Below are positions 10,910 through 24,000 of a stretch of DNA of 64,000 nt, one piece after another. Position 1 is the stretch's first letter; each line of letters starts with the position of its first letter. A program made the translations under genes and the position numbers. The notes under the pieces were generated by a model. The model was not told where the DNA came from, searched no databases, and saw nothing but the letters and a program-made list of their open reading frames with translations. Source of the DNA: Budorcas taxicolor (lineage: Eukaryota > Chordata > Mammalia > Artiodactyla > Bovidae); the NCBI RefSeq assembly GCF_023091745.1, contig NW_026291481.1, positions 2,232,001-2,296,000 of the forward strand. The letters are read 5' to 3'.

Positions 10910-12029
10910 CAGCGGAAATGGGCCTCATCTCGCCGGCAGGGGAGAACCTCCTGGATATTCTCGAGTTGCGGCAGGTCTTCTCGAGTTACGACGGGGACCT
11001 CAGGGACCCGCTCTGGTGGCCTCAGGAAGGGTTAGTCCCCATGCGAGTTGCTAGGGGCCATCTCGGGATTCCTCTCCCGTCCATGTCGGGGCCTAAGATA
11101 TGTGTGGATTCGGGACCGGACCCTGAGCATTCTTGTCCAGTGTTGACGTGGATCTTGGGGTGCCTCTGAGTCTCCCCAGGGGAGTCAGGCCTCGTCTCGA
11201 GTGGGGGCATGCACGTGCGCTTCCCTCCCGTGCTGCAGCAGTAGGGTTCACGCTTCCTGTCACGTGGATCAAGGGATCTGTGGCTTTCCCTCGAGGCTTT
11301 CCCTCGAGGCTTTCCCACGAGGCTTTCCCACAGGGCTGTGCCAAGTGCCACCTTGGTGGGAGTCGATCCTCAGCATGAAAGACGAGCCGGTGAAGGGAAA
11401 AGAGGTTCCTCTGGAACGGACTGAGACATCTGGGGGACTCTTGGAATGGTGGCACGACCCTGGAGTTCCTCTCGCCGTTCCTGTTGAGAGGGTCTCCTCT
11501 TGAGATGCGACGGGAACGCCGGGAATTCTTTCCCGACGAAGCAGGGAAAGGATCCGTCACCTCGAGCTAAGAGGCGGAAACGGGGCTCCTCTGGATGTCG
11601 GTGGGACCCTCGTGTTTCCTCTCGAGTGGAGACGGGTATGTCGGGGAACTTCTTGAGTTGCACCAAGGGTGTGAATAACCCTTTCGACGTTCCAGAGGTG
11701 AGGTGTGATTAGCCCCGAGAAGCCTCTGCGGAAATGGGCCTCATCTCGCCTGCAGGGGAGAACCTCCTGGATATTCTCGAGTTGCGGCAGGTCTTCTCGA
11801 GTTACGACCTGGACCTCAGGGACCCGCTCTGGTGGCCTCAGGAAGGGCCAGTCCCCATGCGAGTTGCTAGGGGCCATCTCCGGATTCCTCTCCCATCGAT
11901 GCCGGGGCCTAAGACCTTGTGTGGAGACGGGGCCGGAACCTGAGCATTCCTCTCCAGTGTTGACGTGGATCTTGGGGTGCCTCTGAGTCTCCCCAGGGGA
12001 GTCAGGCCTCGTCTCGAGTGGGGGCATGC
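10910..12029 (+). repeat. 2,435-bp-spaced duplication, copy 2
   Basis: Copy of 8475-9594, with a private GTGAATAACC near 11671 in place of GTGAAGGACC. Just downstream, 12027-12509 switches to match 10395-10877 (spacing 1,632 bp). The extra T2-T4 pair in this cycle is therefore a two-monomer insertion with one breakpoint near 12020. Confidence 0.8.
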
Positions 12030-13799
12030 ACGTGCGTTTCCCTCCCGAGCTGCAGCAGTAGGGTTCACGCTTCCTGTCACGGGGATCAAGGGATCTGTGG
12101 CTTTCCCTCGAGGCTTTCCCTCGAGGCTTTCCCACGAGGCTTTCCCACAGGGCTGTGCCAAGTGCCACCTTGGTGTGAGTCGATCCTCGGCGTGAAAGAC
12201 GAGCCGGTGAAGGGAAAACAGGTTCCTCTGGAATGGACTGAGACCTCTGGGGGCTCTTGGAATGGTGGCACGACCCTGGAGTTCCTCTCGCCGTTCCTGT
12301 TGAGAGGGCCTCCTCTTGAGATGCGACGGGAACGCCGGGAAAACTTTCCCGACGAAGCAGGGAAAGGATCCGTCACCTCGAGCTACGAGGCGGAAACGGG
12401 GCTCCTCTGGATGTGGGCGGGACCCTCGTGTTTCCTCTCGAGTGGAGACGGGTATGTCGGGGAACTTCTTGAGTTGCACCAAGGGTGTGAAGGATCCTTT
12501 CGACGTTCCAGAGGTGAGGTGTGATTAGTCCCGAGAAGCCTCTGTGGAAATGGGCTTCATCTCGCCTGCAGGGGAGAACCTCCTGGATATTCTCGAGTTT
12601 CGGCAGGTCTTCTCGAGTTACGACGGGGACCTCAGGGACCCGCTCTGGTGGCCTCAGGAAGGGCCAGTCCCCATGCGAGTTGCTAGGGGCCATTTCGGGA
12701 TTCCTCTCCCGTCGATGCCGGGGCCTAAGACCTTGTGTGGAGTCGGGGCCAGGACCAGAGGATTCCTCTCCAGTGTTGACATGGATTTTGTGGTGCCTCT
12801 GAGTCTCCCCAGGGGAGTCAGGCCTCGTCTCGAGTGGGGGGATGCACGTGCGCTTCCCTCCCAAGCTGCCGCAGTAGGGTCACGCTTCCTGTCACGTGGA
12901 TCAAGGGATCTGTGGCTTTCCCTCGAGGCTTTCCCTCGAGGCTTTCCCACGAGGCTTTCCCACAGGGCTGTGCCAAGTGCCACCTTGGTGTGAGTCGATC
13001 CTCGGCGTGAAAGACGAGCCGGTGAAGGGAAAACAGGTTCCTCTGGAATGGACTGAGACATCTGGGGGACTCTTGGAATGGTGGCACGACCCTAGAGTTC
13101 CTCTCGCCGTTCCTGTTGAGAGGGCCTACTCTTGAGATGCGACGGGAACGCCGGGAATTCTTTCCCGACGAAGCAGGGAAAGGATCCGTCACCTCGAGCT
13201 ACGAGGCGGAAACGGGCTCCTCTGGATGTGGGCGGGACCCTCGTGTTTCCTCTCGAGTGGAGACGGGTATGTCGGGGAACTTCTTGAGTTGCACCAAGGG
13301 TGTGAAGGACCCTTTCGACGTTCCAGAGGTGAGGTGTGATTAGTCCCGAGAAGCCTCTGTGGAAATGGGCTTCATCTCGCCTGCAGGGGAGAACCTCCTG
13401 GATATTCTCGAGTTGCGGCAGGTCTTCTCGAGTTACGACGGGGACCTCAGGGACCCGCTCTGGTGGCCTCAGGAAGGGATAGTCCCCATGCGAGTTGCTA
13501 GGGGCCATCTCGGGATTCCTCTCCCGTCCATGTCGGGGCCTAAGACATGTGTGGATTCGGGACCGGACCCTGAGCATTCTTGTCCAGTGTTGACGTGGAT
13601 CTTGGGGTGCCTCTGAGTCTCCACACGGGAGTCAGGCCTCGTCTCGAGTGGGGGCATGCACGTGCGCTTCCCTCCCGTGCTGCAGCAGTAGGGTTCACGC
13701 TTCCTGTCACGTGGATCAAGGGATCTGTGACTTTCCCTCGAGGCTGTCCCTCGAGGCTTTCCCACAGGGATGTGCCAAGTGCCACCTTGGTTGGAGTCG

Positions 13800-15405
13800 A
13801 TCCTCGGCGTGAAAGACGAGCCGGTGAAGGGAAAAGAGGTTCCTCTGGAACGGACTGAGACATCTGGGGGACTCTTGGAATGGTGGCACGACCCTGGAGT
13901 TCCTCTCGCCGTTCCTGTTGAGAGGGCCTCCTCTTGAGATGCGACGGGAACGCCGGGAATTCTTTCCCGACGAAGCAGGGAAAGGATCCGTCACCTCGAG
14001 CTACGAGGCGGAAACGGGGCTCCTCTGGATGTGGGAGGGACCCTCGTGTTTCCTCTCGAGTGGAGACGGGTATGTCGGGGAACTTCTTGAGTTGCACCAA
14101 GGGTGTGAAGGACCCTTTCGACGTTCCAGAGGTGAGGTGTGATTAGTCCCGAGAAGCCTCTGTGGAAATGGGCTTCATCTCGCCTGCAGTGGAGAACCTC
14201 CTGGATATTCTCGAGTTTCGGCAGGTCTTCTCGAGTTACGACGGGGACCTCAGGGACCCGCTCTGGTGGCCTCAGGAAGGGCCAGTCCCCATGCGAGTTG
14301 CTAGGGGCCATCTCGGGATTCCTCTCCCGTCGATGCCGGGGCCTAAGACCTTGTGTGGAGTCGGGGCCAGGACCAGAGGATTCCGCTCCAGTGTTGACAT
14401 GGATTTTGGGGTGCCTCTGAGTCTCCCCAGGGGAGTCAGGCCTCGTCTCGATTGGGGGGATGCACGTTCGCTTCCCTCCCAAGCTGCCGCAGTAGGGTCA
14501 CGCTTCATGTCACGTGGATCAAGGGATCTGTGGCTTTCTCTCGAGGCTTTCCCAAAGGGCTGTGCCAAGTGCCACCTTGGTGTGAGTCGATCCTCGGCGT
14601 GAAAGACGAGCCGGTGAAGGGAAAAGACGTTCCTCTGGAATGGACTGAGACATCTGGGGGACTCTTGGAATGGTGGCACGACCCTGGAGTTCCTCTCGCC
14701 GTTCCTGTTGAGAGGGCCTACTCTTGAGATGCGACGGGAACGCCGGGAATTCTTTCCCAAAGAAGCAGGGAAAGGATCCGTCACCTCGAGCGACGATTCG
14801 GAAACGGGGCACCTCTGGATGTGGACGGGACCCCCGTGTTTCCTCTCGAGTGGAGACGGGTATGTCGGGGAACTTCTTGAATTGCACCAAGGGTGTGAAG
14901 GACCCTTTCGACGTTCCAGAGGTGAGGTGTGATTAGCCCCGAGAAGCCTCTGCGGAAATGGGCCTCATCTCGCCGGCAGGGGAGAACCTCCTGGATATTC
15001 TCGAGTTGCGGCAGGTCTTCTCGAGTTACGACGGGGACCTCAGCGACCCGCTCTGGTGGCCTCAGGAAGGGTTAGTCCCCATGCGAGTTGCTAGGGGGTA
15101 TCTCGGGATTCCTCTCCCGTCCATGTCGGGGCCTAAGACATGTGTGGATTCGGGACCGGACCCTGAGCATTCTTGTCCAGTGTTGACGTGGATCTTGGGG
15201 TGCCTCTGAGTCTCCACAGGGGAGTCAGGCCTCGTCTCGAGTGGGGGCATGCACGTGCGCTTCCCTCCCGTGCTGCAGCAGTAGGGTTCACGCTTCCTGT
15301 CACGTGGATCAAGGGATCTGTGGCTTTCCCTCGAGGCTTTCCCTCGAGGCTTTCCCACGAGGCTTTCCCACAGGGCTGTGCCAAGTGCCACCTTGGTGGG
15401 AGTCG
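13800..15405 (+). repeat. 1,606-bp dimer, copy 1
   Basis: Holds a T6 and a T1 monomer (anchors 13934 and 14724). The next 1.5 kb repeats it at a constant spacing of 1,606 bp, and the same pair occurs singly at 7459-8249. Copy 1 private changes include GCAGTGGAG near 14188 and CTCGATTGG near 14450. Edges are approximate because the minirepeat differs at the left flank. Confidence 0.8.
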
Positions 15406-16930
15406 ATCCTCGGCGTGAAAGACGAGCCGGTGAAGGGAAAAGAGGTTCCTCTGGAACGGACTGAGACATCTGGGGGACTCTTGGAATGGTGGCACGACCC
15501 TGGAGTTCCTCTCGCCGTTCCTGTTGAGAGGGCCTCCTCTTGAGATGCGACGGGAACGCCGGGAATTCTTTCCCGACGAAGCAGGGAAAGGATCCGTCAC
15601 CTCGAGCTACGAGGCGGAAACGGGGCTCCTCTGGATGTGGGAGGGACCCTCGTGTTTCCTCTCGAGTGGAGACGGGTATGTCGGGGAACTTCTTGAGTTG
15701 CACCAAGGGTGTGAAGGACCCTTTCGACGTTCCAGAGGTGAGGTGTGATTAGTCCCGAGAAGCCTCTGTGGAAATGGGCTTCATCTCGCCTGCAGGGGAG
15801 AACCTCCTGGATATTCTCGAGTTTCGGCAGGTCTTCTCGAGTTACGACGGGGACCTCAGGGACCCGCTCTGGTGGCCTCAGGAAGGGCCAGTCCCCATGC
15901 GAGTTGCTAGGGGCCATCTCGGGATTCCTCTCCCGTCGATGCCGGGGCCTAAGACCTTGTGTGGAGTCGGGGCCAGGACCAGAGGATTCCGCTCCAGTGT
16001 TGACATGGATTTTGGGGTGCCTCTGAGTCTCCCCAGGGGAGTCAGGCCTCGTCTCGAGTGGGGGGATGCACGTTCGCTTCCCTCCCAAGCTGCCGCAGTA
16101 GGGTCACGCTTCATGTCACGTGGATCAAGGGATCTGTGGCTTTCTCTCGAGGCTTTCCCAAAGGGCTGTGCCAAGTGCCACCTTGGTGTGAGTCGATCCT
16201 CGGCGTGAAAGACGAGCCGGTGAAGGGAAAAGAGGTTCCTCTGGAATGGACTGAGACATCTGGGGGACTCTTGGAATGGTGGCACGACCCTGGAGTTCCT
16301 CTCGCCGTTCCTGTTGAGAGGGCCTACTCTTGAGATGCGACGGGAACGCCGGTAATTCTTTCCCAAAGAAGCAGGGAAAGGATCCGTCACCTCGAGCGAC
16401 GATTCGGAAACGGGGCACCTCTGGATGTGGACGGGACCCCCGTGTTTCCTCTCGAGTGGAGACGGGTATGTCGGGGAACTTCTTGAATTGCACCAAGGGT
16501 GTGAAGGACCCTTTCGACGTTCCAGAGGTGAGGTGTGATTAGCCCCGAGAAGCCTCTGCGGAAATGGGCCTCATCTCGCCGGCAGGGGAGAACCTCCTGG
16601 ATATTCTCGAGTTGCGGCAGGTCTTCTCGAGTTACGACGGGGACCTCAGCGACCCGCTCTGGTGGCCTCAGGAAGGGTTAGTCCCCATGCGAGTTGCTAG
16701 GGGCCATCTCGGGATTCCTCTCCCGTCCATGTCGGGGCCTAAGATATGTGTGGATTCGGGACCGGACCCTGAGCATTCTTGTCCAGTGTTGACGTGGATC
16801 TTGGGGTGCCTCTGAGTCTCCCCAGGGGAGTCAGGCCTCGTCTCGAGTGGGGGCATGCACGTGCGCTTCCCTCCCGTGCTGCAGCAGTAGGGTTCACGCT
16901 TCCTGTCACGTGGATCAAGGGATCTGTGGC
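15406..16930 (+). repeat. 1,606-bp dimer, copy 2
   Basis: T6 and T1 monomers at anchors 15540 and 16330. The private GCCGGTAATTC near 16350 destroys the EcoRI site. At the right end the minirepeat is the two-unit CTCTCGAGGCTTTCCCAAAGG form, unlike the four units at the matching place near 15320, which marks the end of the duplicated tract. Confidence 0.8.
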
Positions 16931-18091
16931 TTTCTCTCGAGGCTTTCCCAAAGGGCTGTGCCAAGTGCCACCTTGGTGGGAGTCGATCCTCAGCATGAAA
17001 GACGAGCCGGTGAAGGGAAAAGAGGTTCCTCTGGAACGGACTGAGACATCTGGGGGACTCTTGGAATGGTGGCACGACCCTGGAGTTCCTCTCGCCGTTC
17101 CTGTTGAGAGGGCCTCCTCTTGAGATGCGACGGGAACGCCCGGAATTCTTTCCCGACGAAGCAGGGAAAGGATCCGTCACCTCGAGCTAAGAGGCTGAAA
17201 CGGGGCTCCTCTGGATGTCGGTGGGACCCTCGTGTTTCCTCTCGAGTGGAGACGGGTATGTCGGGGAACTTCTTGAGTTGCACCAAGGGTGTGAAGGACC
17301 CTTTCGACGTTCCAGAGGTGAGGTGTGATTAGCCTCGAGAAGCCTCTGCGGAAATGGGCCTCATCTCGCCTGCAGGGGAGAACCTCCTGGATATTCTCGA
17401 GTTGCGGCAGGTCTTCTCGAGTTACGACCTGGACCTCAGGGACCCGCTCTGGTGGCCTCAGGAAGGGCCAGTCCCCATGCGAGTTGCTAGGGGCCATCTC
17501 CGGATTCCTCTCCCATCGATGCCGGGGCCTAAGACCTTGTGTGGAGACGGGGCCGGAACCTGAGCATTCCTCTCCAGTGTTGACGTGGATCTTGGGGTGC
17601 CTCTGAGTCTCCCCAGGGGAGTCAGGCCTCGTCTCGAGTGGGGGCATGCACGTACGCTTCCCTCCCGAGCTGCAGCAGTAGGGTTCACGCTTCTTGTCAT
17701 GTAGATCAAGGGATCTGTGTCTTTCCCTCGAGGCTTTCCCTCGAGGCTTTCCCACAGGGCTGTGCCAAGTGCCACCTTGGTGTGAGTCGATCCTCGGCGT
17801 GAAAGACGAGCCGGTGAAGGGAAAAGAGGTTCCTCTGGAATGGACTGACATATCTGGGGGACTCTTGGAATGGTGGCACGACCCTAGAGTTCCTCTCGCC
17901 GTTCCTGTTGAGAGGGCCTACTCTTGAGATGCGACGGGAACCCCGGGAATTCTTTCCCAAAGAAGCAGGGAAAGGATCCGTCACCTCGAGCTACGAGGCG
18001 GAAACGGGCTCCTCTGGATGTGGGCGGGACCCTCGTGTTTCCTCTCAAGTGGAGACGGGTATGTCGGGGAACTTCTTGAGTTGCACCAAGG

Positions 18092-21000
18092 CTGTGAAGG
18101 ACCCTTTCGACGTTCCAGAGGTGAGGTGTGATTAGCCCCGAGAAGCCTCTGCGGAAATGGGCCTCATCTCGCCTGCAGGCGAGAACCTCCTGGATATTCT
18201 CGAGTTGCGGCAGGTCTTCTCGAGTTTCGACGGGGACCTCAGGGACCCGCTCTGGTGGCCTCAGGTAGGAACAGTCCCCATGCGAGTTGCTAGGGGCCAT
18301 CTCGGGATTCCTCTCCCATCGATGCCGGGGCCTAAGACCTTGTGTGGAATCGGGGCCGGAACCTGAGCATTCCTCTCCAGTGATGACGTGGATCTTGGGG
18401 TGCCTCTGAGTCTCCCCAGGCGAGTCAGGCCTCGTCTCGAGTGGGGGCATGCACGTGCGCTTCCCTCCCGAGCTGCAGCAGTAGGGTTCACGCTTCCTGT
18501 CACGGGGATCAAGGGATCTGTGGCTTTCCCTCGAGGCTTTCCCTCGAGGCTTTCCCACGAGGCTTTCCCACAGGGCTGTGCCAAGTGCCACCTTGGTGTG
18601 AGTCGATCCTCGGCGTGAAAGACGAGCCGGTGAAGGGAAAACAGGTTCCTCTGGAATGGACTGAGACGTCTGGGGGCTCTTGGAATGGTGGCACGACCCT
18701 GGAGTTCCTCTCGCCGTTCCTGTTGAGAGGGCCTCCTCTTGAGATGCGACGGGAACGCCGGGAAAACTTTCCCGACGAAGCAGGGAAGGGATCCGTCACC
18801 TCGAGCTACGAGGCGGAAACGGGGCTCCTCTGGATGTGGGCGGGACCCTCGTGTTTCCTCTCGAGTGGAGACGGGTATGTCGGGGAACTTCTTGAGTTGC
18901 ACCAAGGGTGTGAAGGATCCTTTCGACGTTCCAGAGGTGAGGTGTGATTAGTCCCGAGAAGCCTCTGTGGAAATGGGCTTCATCTCGCCTGCAGGGGAGA
19001 ACCTCCTGGATATTCTCGAGTTTCGGCAGGTCTTCTCGAGTTACGACGGGGACCTCAGGGACCCGCTCTGGTGGCCTCAGGAAGGGCCAGTCCCCATGCG
19101 AGTTGCTAGGGGCCATTTCGGGATTCCTCTCCCGTCGATGCCGGGGCCTAAGACCTTGTGTGGAGTCGGGGCCAGGACCAGAGGATTCCTCTCCAGTGTT
19201 GACATGGATTTTGTGGTGCCTCTGAGTCTCCCCAGGGGAGTCAGGCCTCGTCTCGAGTGGGGGGATGCACGTGCGCTTCCCTCCCAAGCTGCCGCAGTAG
19301 GGTCACGCTTCCTGTCACGTGGATCAAGGGATCTGTGGCTTTCCCTCGAGGCTTTCCCTCGAGGCTTTCCCACGAGGCTTTCCCACAGGGCTGTGCCAAG
19401 TGCCACCTTGGTGTGAGTCGATCCTCGGCGTGAAAGACGAGCCGGTGAAGGGAAAACAGGTTCCTCTGGAATGGACTGAGACATCTGGGGGACTCTTGGA
19501 ATGGTGGCACGACCCTAGAGTTCCTCTGGCCGTTCCTGTTGAGAGGGCCTACTCTTGAGATGCGACGGTAACGCCGGGAATTCTTTCCCAAAGAAGCAGG
19601 GAAAGGATCCGTCACCTCGAGCTACGAGGCGGAAACGGGCTCCTCTGGATGTGGGCGGGACCCTCGTGTTTCCTCTCGAGTGGAGACGGGTATGTCGGGG
19701 AACTTCTTGAGTTGCACCAAGGGTGTGAAGGACCCTTTCGACGTTCCAGAGGTGAGGTGTGATTAGTCCCGAGAAGCCTCTGTGGAAATGGGCTTCATCT
19801 CGCCTGCAGGGGAGAACCTCCTGGATATTCTCGAGTTGCGGCAGGTCTTCTCGAGTTACGACGGGGACCTCAGGGACCCGCTCTGGTGGCCTCAGGAAGG
19901 GCCAGTCCCCATGCGAGTTGCTAGGGGCCATCTCCGGATTCCTCTCCCATCGATGCCGGGGCCTAAGACCTTGTGTGGAGTCGGGGCCGGAACCTGAGCA
20001 TTCCTCTCCAGTGTTTACGTGGATCTTGGGGTGCTTCTGAGTCTCCCCAGGGGAGTCAGGCCTCGTCTCGAGTGGGGGCATGCACGTGCGCTTCCCTCCC
20101 GAGCTGCAGCAGTAGGGTTCACGCTTCCTGTCACGTGGATCAAGGGATCTGTGGCTTTCCCTCGAGGCTTTCCCTCGAGGCTTTCCCACGAGGCTTTCCC
20201 ACAGGGCTGTGCCAAGTGCCACCTTGGTGTGAGTCGATCCTCGGCGTGAAAGACGAGCCGGTGAAGGGAAAAGAGGTTCCTCTGGAATGGACTGAGACAT
20301 CTGGGGGACTCTTGGAATGGTGGCAGGACCCTGGAGTTCCTCTCGCCGTTCCTGTTGAGAGGGCCTCCTCTTGAGATGCGACGGGAACGCCCGGAATTCT
20401 TTCCCGACGAAGCAGGGAAAGGATCCGTCACCTCGAGATATGAGGCGGAAACGGGGCTCCTCTGGATGTGGAAGGGACCCTCGTGTTTCCTCTCGAGTGG
20501 AGACGGGTATGTCGGCGAACTTCTTGAGTTGCACCAAGGGTGTGAAGGACCCTTTCGACGTTCCAGAGGTGAGGTATGATTAGCCCCGAGAAGCGTCTGC
20601 GGAAATGGGCCTCATCTCGCCTGCAGGGGAGAACCTCCTGGATATTCTCGAGTTGCGGCAGGTCTTCTCGAGTTACGACGGGGACCTCAGGGACCCGCTC
20701 TGGTGGCCTCAGGTAGGGCCAGTCCCCATGCGAGTTGCTAGGGGCCATGTCCGGATTCCTCTCCCATCGATGCCGGGGCCTAAGACCTTGTGTGGAGTCG
20801 GGGCCAGGACCAGAGGATTCCTCTCCAGTGTTGACATGGATTTTGGGGTGCCTCTGAGTCTCCCCAGGGGAGTCAGGCCTCGTCTCGAGTGGGGGGATGC
20901 ACGTGCGCTTCCCTCCCAAGCTGCCGCAGTAGGGTCACGCTTCCTGTCACGTGGATCACGGGATCTGTGGCTTTCCCTCGAGGCTTTCCCACAGGGCTGT

Positions 21001-24000
21001 GCCAAGTGCCACCTTGGTGTGGGTCGATCCTCGGCGTGAAAGACGAGCCGGTGAAGGGAAAAGAGGTTCCTCTGGAATGGACTGAGACATCTGGGGGACT
21101 CTTGGAATGGTGGCACGACCCTGGAGTTCCTCTCGCCGTTCCTGTTGAGAGGGCCTACTCTTGAGATGCGACGGGAACGCCGGGAATTCTTTCCCGACGA
21201 AGCAGGGAAAGGATCCCTCATCTCGAGCTATGAGGCGGAAACGGGGCTCCTCTGGATGTGGGCGGGACCCTCGTGTTTCCTCTCGAGTGGAGACGGGTAT
21301 GTCGGGGAACTTCTTGATTTGCACCAAGGGTGTGAAGGACCCTTTCGACGTTCCAGAGGTGAGGTGTGATTAGCCCCGAGAAGCCTCTGCGGAAATGGGC
21401 CTCATCTCGCCGGCAGGGGAGAACCTCCTGGATATTCTCGAGTTGCGGCAGGTCTTCTCGAGTTACGACGGGGACCTCAGGGACCCGCTCTGGTGGCCTC
21501 AGGAAGGGTTAGTCCCCATGCGAGTTGCTAGGGGCCATCTCTGGATTCCTCTCCCGTCCATGCCGGGGCCTAAGACCTTATGTGGTTTCGGGACGGGACA
21601 CTGAGCATTCCTCTCCAGTGTTGACGTGGATCTTGGGGTGCCTCTGAGTCTCCCCAGGGGAGTCAGGCATCGTCTCGAGTGGGGGCATGCACGTGCGCTT
21701 CCCTCCCGTGCTGCCGCAGTAGTGTCACGCTTCCTGTCACGTGGATCACGGGATCTGTGGCTTTCCCTCGAGGCTTTCCCTCGAGGCTTTCCCACGAGGC
21801 TTTCCCACAGGGCTGTGCCAAGTGCCACCTTGGTGGGAGTCGATCCTCGGCGTGAAAGACGAGCCGGTGAAGGGAAAAGAGATTCCTCTGGAATGGACTG
21901 AGACATCTGGGGGACTCTAGGAATGGTGGCACGACCCTGGAGTTCCTCTCGCCATTCCTTTGAGAGGGCCTCCTCTTGAGATGCGACGGGAACGCCGGGA
22001 AATCTTTCCCGACGAAACAGGGAAAGGATCCGTCACCTCGAGCTTCGAGGCGGAAACGGGGCTCCTCTGGATGTGGGCGGGACCCTCGTGTTTCCTCTCG
22101 AGTGGAGACGGGTATGTCGGGGAACTTCTTGAGTTGCACCAAGGGTGTGAAGGACCCTTTCGACGTTCCAGAGGTGAGGTGTGATTAGCCCCGAGAAGCC
22201 TCTGCGGAAATGGGCCTCGTCTCGCCTGCATGGGAGAACCTCCTGGATATTCTCGAGTTGCGGCAGGTCTTCTCGAGTTACGACAGGGACCTCAGGGACC
22301 CTCTCTGGTGGCCTCAGGAAGGGCCAGTTCCCATGCGAGTTGCTAGGGGCCATGTCCGGATTCCTCTCCCGTCGATGCCGGGGCCTAAGACCTTGTGTGG
22401 AGTCGGGGCCAGGACCAGAGAATTCCTCTCCAGTGTTGACATGGATTTTGGGGTGCCTCTGAGTCTCCCCAGGGGAGTCAGGCCTCGTCTCGAGTGGGGG
22501 GATGCACGTGCGCTTCCCTCCCAAGCTGCCGCAGTAGGGTCACGCTTCATGTCACGTGGATCAAGGGATCTGTGGCTTTCTCTCGAGGCTTTCCCAAAGG
22601 GCTGTGCCAAGTGCCACCTTGGTGTGAGTCGATCCTCGGCGTGAAAGACGAGCCGGTGAAGGGAAAAGAGGTTCCTCTGGAATGGACTGAGACATCTGGG
22701 GGACTCTTGGAATGGTGGCAGGACCCTGGAGTTCCTCTCGCCGTTCCTGTTGAGAGGGCCTCCTCTTGAGATGCGACGGGAACGCCGGGAATTCTTTCCC
22801 GACGAAGCAGGGAAAGGATCCGTCACCTCGAGCTACGAGGCGGAAACGGGGCTCCTCTGGATGTGGGAGGGACCCTCGTGTTTCCTCTCGAGTGGAGACG
22901 GGTATGTCGGGGAACTTCTTGAGTTGCACCAAGGGTGTGAAGGACCCTTTCGACGTTCCAGAGGTGAGGTGTGATTAGTCCCGAGAAGCCTCTGTGGAAA
23001 TGGGCTTCATCTCGCCTGCAGGGGAGAACCTCCTGGATATTCTCGAGTTGCGGCAGGTCTTCTCGAGTTACGACGGGGACCTCAGGGACCCGCTCTGGTG
23101 GCCTCAGGAAGGGCCAGTCCCCATGCGAGTTGCTAGGGGCCATCTCGGGATTCCTCTCCCGTCGATGCCGGGGCCTAAGACCTTGTGTGGTGTCGGGGCC
23201 AGGACCAGAGGATTCCGCTCCAGTGTTGACATGGATTTTGGGGTGCCTCTGAGTCTCCCCAGGGGAGTCAGGCCTCGTCTCGAGTTGGGGGATGCACGTT
23301 CGCTTCCCTCCCAAGCTGCAGCAGTAGGGTCACGCTTCATGTCACGTGGATCAAGGGATCTGTGGCTTTCCCTCGAGGCTTTCCCAAAGGGCTGTGCCAA
23401 GTGCCACCTTGGTGTGAGTCGATCCTCGGCGTGAAAGACGAGCCGGTGAAGGGAAAAGAGGTTCCTCTGAAATGGACTGAGACATCTGGGGGACTCTTGG
23501 AATGGTGGCACGACCCTGGAGTTCCTCTCGCCGTTCCTGTTGAGAGGGCCTACTCTTGAGATGCGACGGGAACGCCGGGAATTCTTTCCCAAAGAAGCAG
23601 GGAAAGGATCCGTCACCTCGAGCGACGATTCGGAAACGGGGCACCTCTGGATGTGGACGGGACACCCGGGTTTCCTCTCGAGTGCAGACGGGTATGTCGG
23701 GGAACTTCTTGAATTGCACCAAGGGTGTGAAGGACCCTTTCGACGTTCCAGAGGTGAGGTGTGATTAGCCCCGAGAAGCCTCTGCGGAAATGGGCCTCAT
23801 CTCGCCGGCAGGGGAGAACCTCCTGGATATTCTCGAGTTGCGGCAGGTCTTCTCGAGTTACGACGGGGACCTCAGCGACCCGCTCTGGTGGCCTCAGGAA
23901 GGGTTAGTCCCCATGCGAGTTGCTAGGGGCCATCTCGGGATTCCTCTCCCGTCCATGTCGGGGCCTAAGATATGTGTGGATTCGGGACCGGACCCTGAGC

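Larger units (their letters stand above)
6563..18091 (+). repeat. Array built on a six-type monomer cycle
   Basis: Anchors are 6644, 7459, 8249, 9065, 9869, 10684, 11500, 12316, 13132, 13934, 14724, 15540, 16330, 17120 and 17924. Monomer types are set by fixed words. T6 has GGGAGGGACC (7459, 13934, 15540). T1 has GCGACGATTCGG (8249, 14724, 16330). T2 has GAGCTAAGAGG (9065, 11500, 17120). T3 has one G missing in GGAAACGGGCTCC (9869, 17924). T4 has GGGAAAACTTT (10684, 12316). T3' has the same deletion but different flanks (6644, 13132). The order T6-T1-T2-T3-T4-T3' repeats, once with an extra T2-T4 pair and once with an extra T6-T1 pair. Confidence 0.8.
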
